DNA of 9,981 nucleotides from Bacteroidales bacterium (GTDB taxonomy: Bacteria; Bacteroidota; Bacteroidia; Bacteroidales; UBA3824): contig JAFYFR010000018.1 in NCBI GenBank assembly GCA_017543645.1, forward strand, positions 1 to 9,981, in the 5' to 3' direction. A program made the translations under genes and the position numbers. The stretch's first letter is position 1, and every line of letters begins with the position of its first letter. Positions 1 to 8,000 of this stretch are shown piece after piece. The notes below the pieces were generated by a model. The model did no database searches. It saw only the letters and a list, made by a program, of their open reading frames with translations, and had not been told where the DNA came from.

Positions 1-1581
1 GATGAGGTTTTTATTCTCCTCCAAACTCTTGCGGTCTTCTGCGGGAGAGTATTTGTGGAGGGTTTCGTACATTTTGGGGGTCTGCACAAAGAGCGAAATG
101 TTGGTCTTGATGTCAAATTGGTCTTTGAAATCGGCAAACTTTGGGTTTTTGTTGAGAGTGCGACCTTGCAGATAGTCGTCGATAATCTGATGGATTGATT
201 CTTGCGAATTGGCAAACACCACGTAGTCTTCTATGTAGGTGAAGAAAGGCTTTTCGATGTCCTTGAACAGTTTGCCGAGAAACATTTTGAAAATGCCCTT
301 GATGCCGAGGTATTGAATGTCGAAATTGCGGTAAGGCTCAATTTTAAATTTTACAGGTGTGCGTCGGTTGAGATGCGTAACTATCTTACCAAGAGATTCT
401 TTGGCGCGTTTGATGTCGGAAGCGTTTACAAACACAACACCATCGATGTCGCGCGATTTTTCGCTCAACGGACGGAGTTTGCAAATAGCAATTTCTGAGC
501 CTATCCAACCTAAGAAATCATCTTTGAGACTAAATCCAAGCAACTTTTCTACTATTTTGATATCAGTTTCCATAGTTTTTACTTCTGCGGGGTTGCCTTT
601 GGCGTATTCGTCCATAAGTGCGGAGTAAAAACGCATAAAGTCGCTGAAATTCAACGAGAAATACAATGCTGTTTGGTCAGACATTATTTCATAAGAACGC
701 GATTTGCCGGGTGTTACATTTGAAAATGCCCTGATATATGAATATACGCTGTCGAGACTTGTGAAACCGTCCAAGTGTATTTGGTCGTTGTCTAAGTTGA
801 TTTCGGCGGCTGTATATGCCAACGACGCTCCGAGCATATCCATCACATCGCTCGGGTCGGTGGAGTAAATTGAGTAAAGTCCGGGGATAAGTTTGTAGTT
901 GACATACGCCTTAAACATCTTTCGGTTCGACAATCCAGCCGTTACGACCTTAAAATTCAGATTGTTATCCCAAAACTGCGTATTATGATGGCGGATAACA
1001 CGCTCTACCAAACGCCTGTCGAGACTTACAGCAAGAATGTTGTTAACCAAGGAGAGATTGATGTTGAAAGTCGGGTCTTCGATGTCGCGGAGGGTGTAGA
1101 TGTCGTATTTGCCTTCATCGGTTTCTATCTGCGATTCCAAAAACTTAAAGCCCTTGACGAGTTTTAGCGACGTCTTAATTTCAGGGAAATAGCTGGCAAA
1201 CTCCTGCAGGTCGATAAGGTATACCAAATCCCAGTTCTTATTGTCGGGCATACAGCCTACCACAAGCAGTTTGCGGTCGTTCAGCACCTTGTCAACCGCC
1301 TTGTTGTTGTTCAGAAACCAGTCCACAGTTTCGATGTCGGAGTTGATGTCGGCAAAATACTCAGTGGATTTAAGGTATTGCCAAAGTGCGCTTCGGCTGA
1401 TTGTAGACCACGCTTTTGATAAGTTTTCGGTCTCGATAACGAATGCGGCATCGCTCGGCACGGCGGCAAAAGCGTTGATATCGATGGTCTTTCTGAACAG
1501 TTTGTGGTATCCGATATAGCCAACCACCATCAAAGCAACAGCGGCAAAGGCGATAAGCATACCCAAGAGTACTTTTTTCAT
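1..1581 (-). CDS. DUF3352-like membrane-anchored protein, C-terminus cut by window edge
   Basis: This reading frame is open from the ATG at 1581-1579 to the left edge: 527 codons with no stop. The protein begins MKKVLLGMLIAF, with one hydrophobic helix at about residues 4-25. It then has a segment of the type AVPSDAAFVIETENLSKAW (about residues 40-58), which resembles the start of DUF3352 domains, where a short 'P.DAA.V.E...L' strand-turn follows the signal anchor. The rest alternates predicted strands and helices and shows no catalytic motif that I recognise. With one N-terminal helix and no cysteine just after it, the protein is probably a signal-anchored periplasmic protein rather than a lipoprotein; that topology is inferred. 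DUF3352 has no established function. The first ATG is preferred over Met8 because it keeps the charged Lys-Lys before the helix, and a good promoter lies about 50 nt upstream. The family call is from memory of its pattern and not from a search. Confidence 0.8.
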   Translation of the reverse strand, partial: MKKVLLGMLIAFAAVALMVVGYIGYHKLFRKTIDINAFAAVPSDAAFVIETENLSKAWSTISRSALWQYLKSTEYFADINSDIETVDWFLNNNKAVDKVLNDRKLLVVGCMPDNKNWDLVYLIDLQEFASYFPEIKTSLKLVKGFKFLESQIETDEGKYDIYTLRDIEDPTFNINLSLVNNILAVSLDRRLVERVIRHHNTQFWDNNLNFKVVTAGLSNRKMFKAYVNYKLIPGLYSIYSTDPSDVMDMLGASLAYTAAEINLDNDQIHLDGFTSLDSVYSYIRAFSNVTPGKSRSYEIMSDQTALYFSLNFSDFMRFYSALMDEYAKGNPAEVKTMETDIKIVEKLLGFSLKDDFLGWIGSEIAICKLRPLSEKSRDIDGVVFVNASDIKRAKESLGKIVTHLNRRTPVKFKIEPYRNFDIQYLGIKGIFKMFLGKLFKDIEKPFFTYIEDYVVFANSQESIHQIIDDYLQGRTLNKNPKFADFKDQFDIKTNISLFVQTPKMYETLHKYSPAEDRKSLEENKNLI

Positions 1582-1636
1582 ATTAAAAAGGATTATAAAA
1601 TACGTATTATCATTTGACGAGCTGACGTCATTTCCG

Positions 1637-1667
1637 CAAAATTAGATATTTTTTTGACAAAAACAAA
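1637..1667 (-). promoter_or_regulatory. Bacteroidota-type promoter for the DUF3352-like gene
   Basis: On the minus strand, TTTG (1667-1664) is followed by exactly 19 nt and then TAATTTTG (1644-1637). This matches the Bacteroidota primary sigma-factor consensus TTTG-N19-TANNTTTG in every fixed base. Transcription would start near 1631, leaving a leader of about 50 nt before the ATG at 1581. The leader has no obvious Shine-Dalgarno sequence, as is usual in this phylum. Confidence 0.75.
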
Positions 1668-1763
1668 GCCGCAAAAAAAATAGAATAAAAAAAAAACGAT
1701 GGTGGATGTATGCCGTGGCACAAATTATGTTTACAATAGTTATAAAATAATTTGTTTTATGTT

Positions 1764-4445
1764 ATGTACAATTACACTCAGTACCCGATAAGCATCATAC
1801 CTCATCAGATAATTGAGGCGCAAAACAGCAAGATACCCGTACCCAAAAGTCCGCGCAAACCGGAACGTCCTGTCCTGGAAAAAAGGCGTTACACAGGTTT
1901 CATAATTACTGCCATTGCAGCAGGACTTATCATTGGCTACAAGTTTAGCATAATACCGCATAACACGTGGCTTACCGCCATGCTCGTAATATTTTTGGTG
2001 ATAGGCGTTGGAATAGCGGTATACAACTGCATATCAAACCGTTTGAAAAATTTGGCTAACAGCAAGGCGTTGGAAAACTACGAATTTCTGATGCGCAGCT
2101 ACAACGACGAGCTTACTGCCATCGACGAAGTCAACCGTCAAAACAACGACCGCGCCGCCCTTGCACGTTACCGCAGCCGCCTTGTAAAAGAGGCTTTACT
2201 GCTCACCAACAGCCAGCTAAAACCAGCCGACCAATGCGGTGTGGACAGCGACAACGATTTTTACAAAACGCTCAACGAATATTTTCCCGAAAAGGTACTC
2301 ACCAACTACACAATAGCCCAGAGCGACAACGACACAAAGTTTATTCCCAACTACATTGTTTCGGTGTCGGACAAAAAACTCTACATCGACGTGGAAATTG
2401 ACGTTCCCTACAACCTTGAAACAGGCGAACCCGAAGCGTACGTCAACAATGAAGATAACGAAAAAAAGTATGTTAACCAAGACCACGACACATTTTTTGA
2501 AAAAGAGGGTTGGGTGGTGATAAGATTTGCCGAGGAACAAACAGTTAAACACCCGCGCAGCTGCTGCAAATACATCGCACAAACTATCTACGAGATACTC
2601 GAGGATGACTCTGTGATTCAAAAATTCAACACCGTGGACAACATTCAGCCGTTGAACACCTGGTCGTATAGACAATGCGCCGAACTCGAAATACAGCGTT
2701 ACCGCGAAACCTACCTCGGAATCGCTGAGGAGATTCCCGAACCAGAAGAAAATCCCGAACCTGAGGTTACACCAGAAGAAAACATTGAACAAGACGAAAC
2801 CGAACCAGATACCATTCATGAAAACCAGTCAATTATGCACATCTACGAAGAAAACACAGAAGAAGAGCTCTCCGAAAGAGAAAACAGAGAAGAAAAACAG
2901 CCTTCGTTTATGAACACCATCAGCGAGCCGCCAGAACCTCAGCCCGAACAAGAACAAGAACCACAACAGGAGCAGTCTCCCGAACCAGAGGAGACAAAGG
3001 AGGAAGAACCTGTAAAACAATACGTTGAACCAGTATTCACCGACCCTAAAGCCGAGGAAAGGAAAAACATCGTGAACCTTGTAGCCAAGATGAACGAATA
3101 TCACAAACTCGAAAAATGGGACTTTCTGCTCGACTACTGCAACAAGGTGATTGCCATTGATCCAGGATTCCAACTCGCATACCTCCGCAGAAGCACTGCA
3201 TACGGCAACCTCGGAAATTTGGACAACGCCATTGCCGACTGCGAAACCATAATGCAGATGAACCCCGAAAATCCCGACGCATACTACAACGCAGCTGTGG
3301 CAAGCCTGATGTTACGCCGTTACCAAAAGGCAATAGAATATTTCAAATTGGCAATAACCAACAAGATAGCGCATCCCGACGAGGTTTATCTCACTCTCGC
3401 AGGTATTTACGAGAAAATCGGCGACAAGGCTGGCTACAACGAGTATCTCCAGAAATCTGCTTCGCTCGGCAACAAGACCGCCCGCGTAATGATTATAAAA
3501 CAAAAACAAGATGACGGCAAAAACGCAGACAATCAGTTCAAAGGATTCAACACCAGAAACATAAAGATTGCCCACGAGGGAGTTACGGATATATGCTTCA
3601 GTTTCAACGACGAATACATAGCCATCTCCGACCAGAGCCGGAAGCTCCGTGTATTCAGCACATCGTCGTGGGAGGTTGTACACGGTCAGGACGTTTCTGC
3701 CACAGCGATGGTGTTCAGCCGAAACAACAAATATATGGCTGTGGGTGGACAAAGTTTTCTGCGTGTGCTGAGCGTTTCAAACAACGGTTTTTCGCTATTC
3801 TCCGACATAATCAACTATACCGGCAACATCAAAAAGATGTTTTTCCACCCGTTCAACAACGACGTTCTGTTTGTGAGCGACAATTTCTCACTCTACAAAG
3901 TGGACATCAAGAGCAAGGTAATCAACAAGGCGATCTCGGATTTCTGCCTCATGTCGGTGTCGCGCGATATGCAGTACGTCACAGGAAAAGACTATTTCAA
4001 CAACATCAAGATTTACCGCATCAACGCCCTGTCAGAAATTTTCAAGCTCAATGTAGACAGTTCTGTGGAAATCAAGTCCATGTCGATAAACACCGACGCC
4101 TCGCGCCTGATATACGGTTGCAAAGACGGCTCTGTATACGTCTACAATCCGCAAATTCCAGTAAAAGTGGCGGAGTTCAACACCGGTACCGAGGTTATCG
4201 ACATCAAAATCAGCAGCAACTCGTCGTTCTTCTCGATTTTGGGCGCAGACCGAAAGCTGAGATTCTTTAACACGTCAACAACAGAACAAGGCCGCGAAAT
4301 CACCATGATGTATTTCCCGAAACTCATCACCATGAGCAATTCAGGCAACATGATAGCGATTGGCAATTTCAACGAAGACGTGGACATTATTTTCGCCAAC
4401 GACACCGTTACCGAAACCTCCATCGCTCAACAGCGCACAGCATAA
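1764..4445 (+). CDS. Membrane-anchored scaffold: 2 TM helices, nuclease-fold-like domain, Pro/Glu linker, TPRs, WD40-like propeller
   Basis: The protein has 893 residues from the ATG at 1764. Residues 1-42 are polar and basic just before the membrane. Two hydrophobic helices follow (about 43-61 and 69-89) with a short turn between them and basic residues on both outer flanks, so both termini should be cytoplasmic. Next come a helical segment (about 95-150), a restriction-endonuclease-like domain (about 166-281), an acidic Pro/Glu/Gln linker (about 324-426), three or four TPR-like helical pairs (about 432-575; one is clear around 'AYLRRSTAYGNLGNLDNAIA') and a seven-unit WD40-like propeller (about 600-881). 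The frame also allows a TTG start at 1752, but TTG starts are rare in this phylum and the ATG lies 12 nt inside. No perfect promoter was found in 1582-1763. The HAD gene starts 3 bp after the stop. TPR and propeller modules normally bind proteins, so a membrane-tethered assembly or sensing platform is inferred. I do not recognise the full architecture as a named family. Confidence 0.9.
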   Translation: MYNYTQYPISIIPHQIIEAQNSKIPVPKSPRKPERPVLEKRRYTGFIITAIAAGLIIGYKFSIIPHNTWLTAMLVIFLVIGVGIAVYNCISNRLKNLANSKALENYEFLMRSYNDELTAIDEVNRQNNDRAALARYRSRLVKEALLLTNSQLKPADQCGVDSDNDFYKTLNEYFPEKVLTNYTIAQSDNDTKFIPNYIVSVSDKKLYIDVEIDVPYNLETGEPEAYVNNEDNEKKYVNQDHDTFFEKEGWVVIRFAEEQTVKHPRSCCKYIAQTIYEILEDDSVIQKFNTVDNIQPLNTWSYRQCAELEIQRYRETYLGIAEEIPEPEENPEPEVTPEENIEQDETEPDTIHENQSIMHIYEENTEEELSERENREEKQPSFMNTISEPPEPQPEQEQEPQQEQSPEPEETKEEEPVKQYVEPVFTDPKAEERKNIVNLVAKMNEYHKLEKWDFLLDYCNKVIAIDPGFQLAYLRRSTAYGNLGNLDNAIADCETIMQMNPENPDAYYNAAVASLMLRRYQKAIEYFKLAITNKIAHPDEVYLTLAGIYEKIGDKAGYNEYLQKSASLGNKTARVMIIKQKQDDGKNADNQFKGFNTRNIKIAHEGVTDICFSFNDEYIAISDQSRKLRVFSTSSWEVVHGQDVSATAMVFSRNNKYMAVGGQSFLRVLSVSNNGFSLFSDIINYTGNIKKMFFHPFNNDVLFVSDNFSLYKVDIKSKVINKAISDFCLMSVSRDMQYVTGKDYFNNIKIYRINALSEIFKLNVDSSVEIKSMSINTDASRLIYGCKDGSVYVYNPQIPVKVAEFNTGTEVIDIKISSNSSFFSILGADRKLRFFNTSTTEQGREITMMYFPKLITMSNSGNMIAIGNFNEDVDIIFANDTVTETSIAQQRTA
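1890..2030 (+). other. Two-helix membrane hairpin of the scaffold protein
   Basis: These codons cover residues about 43-89: a first apolar stretch (FIITAIAAGLIIGY), a short loop (FSIIPHNT) and a second apolar stretch (WLTAMLVIFLVIGVGIAVY). The preceding segment contains PRKPERP and EKRR, and the following one SNRLKN, so the positive-inside rule places both ends in the cytoplasm. The hairpin would then anchor the large C-terminal part to the inner face of the inner membrane. The prediction is by eye. Confidence 0.75.
2259..2606 (+). other. Restriction-endonuclease-like (PD-(D/E)XK-type) domain within the scaffold protein
   Basis: Residues about 166-281 follow the pattern 'tryptic strand IPNY, then YIDVEIDVPY, then FFEKEGWVVIRFAEEQ...HPRSCCKYIA'. 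This resembles a domain I recall from multidomain proteins of cyanobacteria and Bacteroidota, with 'PDF/PDI ... IDIEIDEPY ... GW.ViRFsE.Q' and a nuclease-like fold. Candidate acidic residues are D209, E211 and D213. The strand GWVVIRF (249-255) and E257/E258/Q259 would form the C-terminal core. Asn196 occupies the place where I would expect the Asp of 'PD', and no Lys follows the acidic pair as in a classical (D/E)XK motif. The fold assignment is therefore more secure than any claim of nuclease activity. It may only bind nucleic acid or protein. Confidence 0.5.
2733..3041 (+). repeat. Low-complexity Pro/Glu/Gln-rich linker coding region
   Basis: Residues about 324-426 are dominated by Glu, Pro and Gln in loose repeats such as PEPEENPEPEVTPEE and EPQPEQEQEPQQEQ. 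At DNA level this shows as recurring 'cccgaacc' and 'gaagaa' words without an exact tandem unit. The segment should be disordered, strongly acidic and extended. It separates the membrane/nuclease-like half from the TPR/propeller half. Such segments vary in length among homologues. Confidence 0.85.
3561..4406 (+). repeat. Seven WD40-like propeller blades in the scaffold protein
   Basis: I count seven repeating units in residues about 600-881. Each has a strand like 'V.DICFSFNDEYIAIS', a turn, and a strand like 'KLRVFST'. The units begin near residues 605 (VTDICFS), 644 (VSATAMVFS), 688 (IKKMFFHP), 725 (SDFCLMSVS), 768 (VEIKSMSIN), 811 (VIDIKISS) and 853 (KLITMSNS). The pattern is that of WD40 or quinoprotein-like propellers, where seven blades close a ring. 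The Trp-Asp signature is weak, with strand ends such as VFST, YRIN and VYNP, so a generic propeller is also possible. Binding of a partner protein is the usual role and is inferred here. Confidence 0.75.
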
Positions 4446-4448
4446 CTC

Positions 4449-5081
4449 ATGGCGCGGATAGTGTTGTTTGATTTTGACGGTACGCTTGCCGACACTTTTG
4501 AATCGGGTGCAGAACTTATCAACGAGTTTGCCGACCGTTTCGGATACAAAAAAATCGACTTTGCCGCTAACCGCGACCTCTCGGCACGGCAGTTGGTAAA
4601 TTTGTCTGGCGTAAAGCTATGGCACATACCACGGCTTGTAAGATTTTTCCGCAAAGAGTCATCAAAAAGGGCTGGAAATATAAAGCCCTTTGCGGGTATC
4701 GCATCCATTGTACAAAAGCTTTCAGAAAAATGCAGCTTAGGCATCCTCACCACCAACAGTGCTACAACAGTAGAGCGTTTTCTGGAAAACAACGGACTTG
4801 GGGAGTGCTTTTCGTTTATCAGGACAGAAGTACCGCTCTTTGGTAAGAAACGAGCCTTGCGACGCGCCGCACGACAACTCAGTAAAAATTTCACCGGCAT
4901 CACATACGTAGGCGACGAGATACGCGACATAGAGGCATGCCGCAAAGCCGGAATAAAGATAATTTCGGTGTCGTGGGGATTCAATTCGCACTCGGCTCTC
5001 GCACAGCACAACTCTCTTGTGGCAGATTCCACAAAACAACTTCTACAACTGATACTTCAAGAAAATGAAATCGGAATCTAA
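4449..5081 (+). CDS. HAD-superfamily phosphatase, phosphoglycolate-phosphatase-like (Gph type)
   Basis: This 210-residue protein carries all four HAD motifs. Motif I is VLFDFDGTLAD, with nucleophile Asp8 and acid/base Asp10. Motif II is GILTTNS (Thr101). Motif III is a lysine at 133/134 (FGKKRA). Motif IV is YVGDEIRDIEACRKAG, with Asp156 and Asp160 for magnesium. Residues about 15-80 form a small alpha-helical C1 cap, and the overall length suits the phosphoglycolate/beta-phosphoglucomutase-like branch. It is probably a soluble cytoplasmic, magnesium-dependent phosphomonoesterase. The substrate cannot be read from sequence. The ATG lies 3 bp after the stop of the scaffold gene, so the two are expected to share a transcript. 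The 3' end overlaps the convergent STAND gene by 4 bp. Confidence 0.93.
   Translation: MARIVLFDFDGTLADTFESGAELINEFADRFGYKKIDFAANRDLSARQLVNLSGVKLWHIPRLVRFFRKESSKRAGNIKPFAGIASIVQKLSEKCSLGILTTNSATTVERFLENNGLGECFSFIRTEVPLFGKKRALRRAARQLSKNFTGITYVGDEIRDIEACRKAGIKIISVSWGFNSHSALAQHNSLVADSTKQLLQLILQENEIGI
5078..5081. other. Tail-to-tail 4-bp overlap of two stop codons
   Basis: The bases CTAA are shared. TAA (5079-5081) ends the plus-strand HAD gene, and the complement of CTA (5078-5080) gives TAG for the minus-strand STAND gene. There is no space for an intrinsic terminator between the genes, and I see no strong GC hairpin with a T-run immediately around the junction. The transcripts probably run into one another's coding region. 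Confidence 0.9.
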
Positions 5082-8000
5082 CTATTTGACTTGTAACGGG
5101 CAAATTCTACTAATGCGCCATGAAGAAGCTCCAAACTGTCGGCAACACCCACAAAATAGGGGTCGTAAACCTTGAGAATTTCATCCGCCTCGTTGTAAAG
5201 TCCTTTACGCACATACATCACAAACTTATAGGCATAGGCGTAGATTATGAGGTTTGATTCGCTAACCTCGGCGAGCAAAAGGCTGATAGCTCGGTTGAGA
5301 CACTCCTCCACAATGCCGAAATCATTGAAAAAACGAAGCAGAAACTCAGATTTTTCAATCAAAGCCATAGCCACGATTTCAGGAGAGCCGGACTCCTCAG
5401 CCACACGCAACGCCCGCTGCATACATTCAAGAGCCACATCTTTTTCGTGAGCAAACACATTGTAAAGTGCCAACGATGCCAACGCCTGAATCTCCAATTC
5501 CACATCCTTTTCGGTTTTAGCAAGTTCGATGGCATTGTTGTAAATTTTGGTAACAAAATCGTATGCCGAAAGAGTCTCCCCGTTGAAAGACACCGTCTTG
5601 TCCATCAATTTGGCATCACCAGTAATCTGCACCGCCATTTCAAAATACAACCGTGCTGCGGCATCCCAGTTGTCGCGGGCGAGCAGAATATCTACTGCCT
5701 GCTGATACTTGTTTATAGATTCGGCGCAATTACCGCTCAGATAGTTGAGAGCACCAGCCGATTTCAGAGCCACGCATTTGGTGTCGGTATCGGTAGCCAT
5801 ATCATAAATGTGCATTATCTGCGCAACAAGTCCCGGAATATTATCTTTTAATCCGGCAGAAATCTCCGATTCGGCACGATGATAAAGGGCTGAAATCATA
5901 CCCGGAAGGTTGTCGTCCTTGCGATAAAGGGTGTAGGACTTCTGATAATAGATAGCGGCAACTTTGAAATTTGCTTTGTTTACAGCCACAATAGCGTTAG
6001 CAGTCATCAGGGCGCAGTCGGCAAGCTGGTCGAGCGAGATATAAAGCTCGTTTTCAAAAGCATCAAAAGCCTGTTGATAATATTTTGCCGCGTCATTCTT
6101 AATGCCAATACGCTGGCTCATAAGCGCAACATTCTTAAGATTATTGAACAGTCCCTCACATTTAAACTCTTCTTTCTGATACTCGTCGCACGCCTTTTTG
6201 TAATATTGTAGAGCCTGAGCATAAAGGCATATAGTGTCGAAAGTGTAGCCCATATTGTTGCACAAATATGCTGTCCGTGAGTGGTTGTCGGTGTTACTGC
6301 TGCGTTCCAAAGCTTCCTGATACATTTTGATAGCCTGCTGATAGTCTTTCTGTTCAAAAAAATAATCGGCAAGGGCGGTATAGCTCTGCAACAGCTTGTC
6401 CTCTAAAGTCGTTTCGGGAGTATCCGTCTTATTATCCTCAATATGCTGTTTCAAATATGTGATAACGCTAACGAGGCACAAATATCCCTCATCACGCTTG
6501 TCGGTATGCAAAAGAGCCATGGCTGCAAGGTAGAGGGCTTCGGAAGTACATACAACATCGTCGAGCATCTCGTAATAGTTAGCCGCCAACTTGTAGTTCT
6601 CAGCCGACTTCTCATAATCTGTCTCATCGTAAATCAACCCAATATCGGTGTAAGTGGAAGCCAGTTTGCGTTTTTCATCCGCCAGACGGTAAATATCGGC
6701 AGCTTGATGGTAACAGATAAGAGCCTCGTCGCTGTTGCTATCGCTATACACCAAAGCCAGTCCCGAAAGCATATCGGCATACTCAACATTGCGGTTGAGC
6801 TGTCGGTAAAGCTCCGCAGCCTTTTTGTAATTTTCCACTGCGCGGTTGTTGTCGGGCTTTTCGCTGTACATTGATGCGAGATACGATAATGATTCAGCTT
6901 CACCGTCGCTGTCGCCTATGTTCTGGCAGACTTCGAGCGATTCCAAAAGTGCTTTCTCGGCGTTCTTGTACTCGCAAAGCATACGCATAGTATCACCAGC
7001 GCACCTAAGGCTCAAAGCGTAGCCCTTCCTATTGTCCAAGTCATTAAAAATCTCGGCAGCAGCAAGATATGTAACCTTTGCCTTATTGTATTTTTCGTTG
7101 CGATAATAGAGCGAGGCCAGCGACTCGAGGTTGAAAGCCTCCGACATCTTGTCGTTAGACTGATGGTAGAGCTCGATAGCCTTGTCGTAATATGTTTCGG
7201 AACGCGCGCAGTTTTTTTGCGCGTCGTAAACACTGGCAATATTGGAGTAATTGAGCGCGGCGGCTGCAGTGTCGCCATTGTTGATATTGATAGTAAGTGC
7301 CTGAGTATAATAATCACAAGCCTTGGTGTAATCTTGCTGAAGATAATAGATATTTCCGAAATTGTTGAACACAGCCGCACGGCTCACATCGTCGCCAATA
7401 CGTTCCGCAATCTCAAGCGACTTGTAGAAATATGGCATGGCGGAGTTGTAATCGTCGTGGTTACAATACAAATTGCCGATGCAGTTGTAGCTCGACAGCT
7501 GGCTGTGGGTATCGTTACAAACACGGTCTACCTCGATGGCGAGTTCGTAGTACCTTACAGCCTCGGAAATTTCGCCCTTCTGCCCGCAGAGAGCGCCGAG
7601 GTTAGTGTAGGTCAGCGACAATTCGGGACGTTGGGCTGGCTGCAACCCTTTGGCAATGCCGAGAGCGAGGTTAAAATATTTTCCCGCACCCTCCTCATCG
7701 CCACTGTTGAGCAACGACATCCCTATATTGTTGTAGCTAATCGACACCTTTGGCATATTGCCTAACATCTTGTCGATAGCCAATGCTTTGTTATAATACT
7801 CCAACGATTTGGGATAATCAGACTGATAATATTTTGAAAGCCCCATGTTGTTGTAACAATTGGCGGCGGTAACATTGTCTTCGGTAGCCAAACATATCGC
7901 AACAGCCTTTTCGTAACATTTTCCAGCTGCGGAATACCTTCCAACTGCATCGTGCAACAATCCATGATTGATAAGCGACCGCGAGTACATATACTTGTCG

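Noticed and set aside
202..628. Plus-strand open frames opposite the DUF3352-like gene.
   Set aside because: The minus-strand frame is continuous for 527 codons with an N-terminal membrane helix and a promoter. The plus frames are shadows.
1747..1754. ATAATTTG as a -7 box for the scaffold gene.
   Set aside because: It has AT where TA is required, no TTTG lies 19 nt upstream, and it would place the transcript start at the start codon.
1752..1763. TTG start adding four residues to the scaffold protein.
   Set aside because: ATG at 1764 is in the same frame, TTG starts are rare in Bacteroidota, and the four extra residues add no recognisable feature.
2217..2819. Long minus-strand open frame opposite the scaffold gene (200 codons).
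   Set aside because: Its composition (Val/Phe/Cys-rich) is that of an antisense shadow, and the plus-strand frame has clear domains across the same span.
3593..4270. A 225-codon plus-strand frame overlapping the propeller region.
   Set aside because: It is rich in Arg, Gln and His with no domain pattern, while the overlapping frame encodes regular propeller blades.
7211..7217. In-phase slippery heptamer A-AAA-AAC on the minus strand, as a programmed -1 frameshift site.
   Set aside because: The zero frame continues for some 700 codons of coherent TPR sequence. The heptamer sits in the loop of the weak hairpin instead of upstream of a structure, and simple Lys-Asn codon use explains it.
7205..7223. 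Hairpin CGCGCA/TGCGCG with a T-run in its loop, as a possible terminator or structured RNA.
   Set aside because: It lies inside the STAND coding sequence, has only a 6-bp stem, and the T-run is in the loop instead of after the stem. The codons are ordinary TPR residues.
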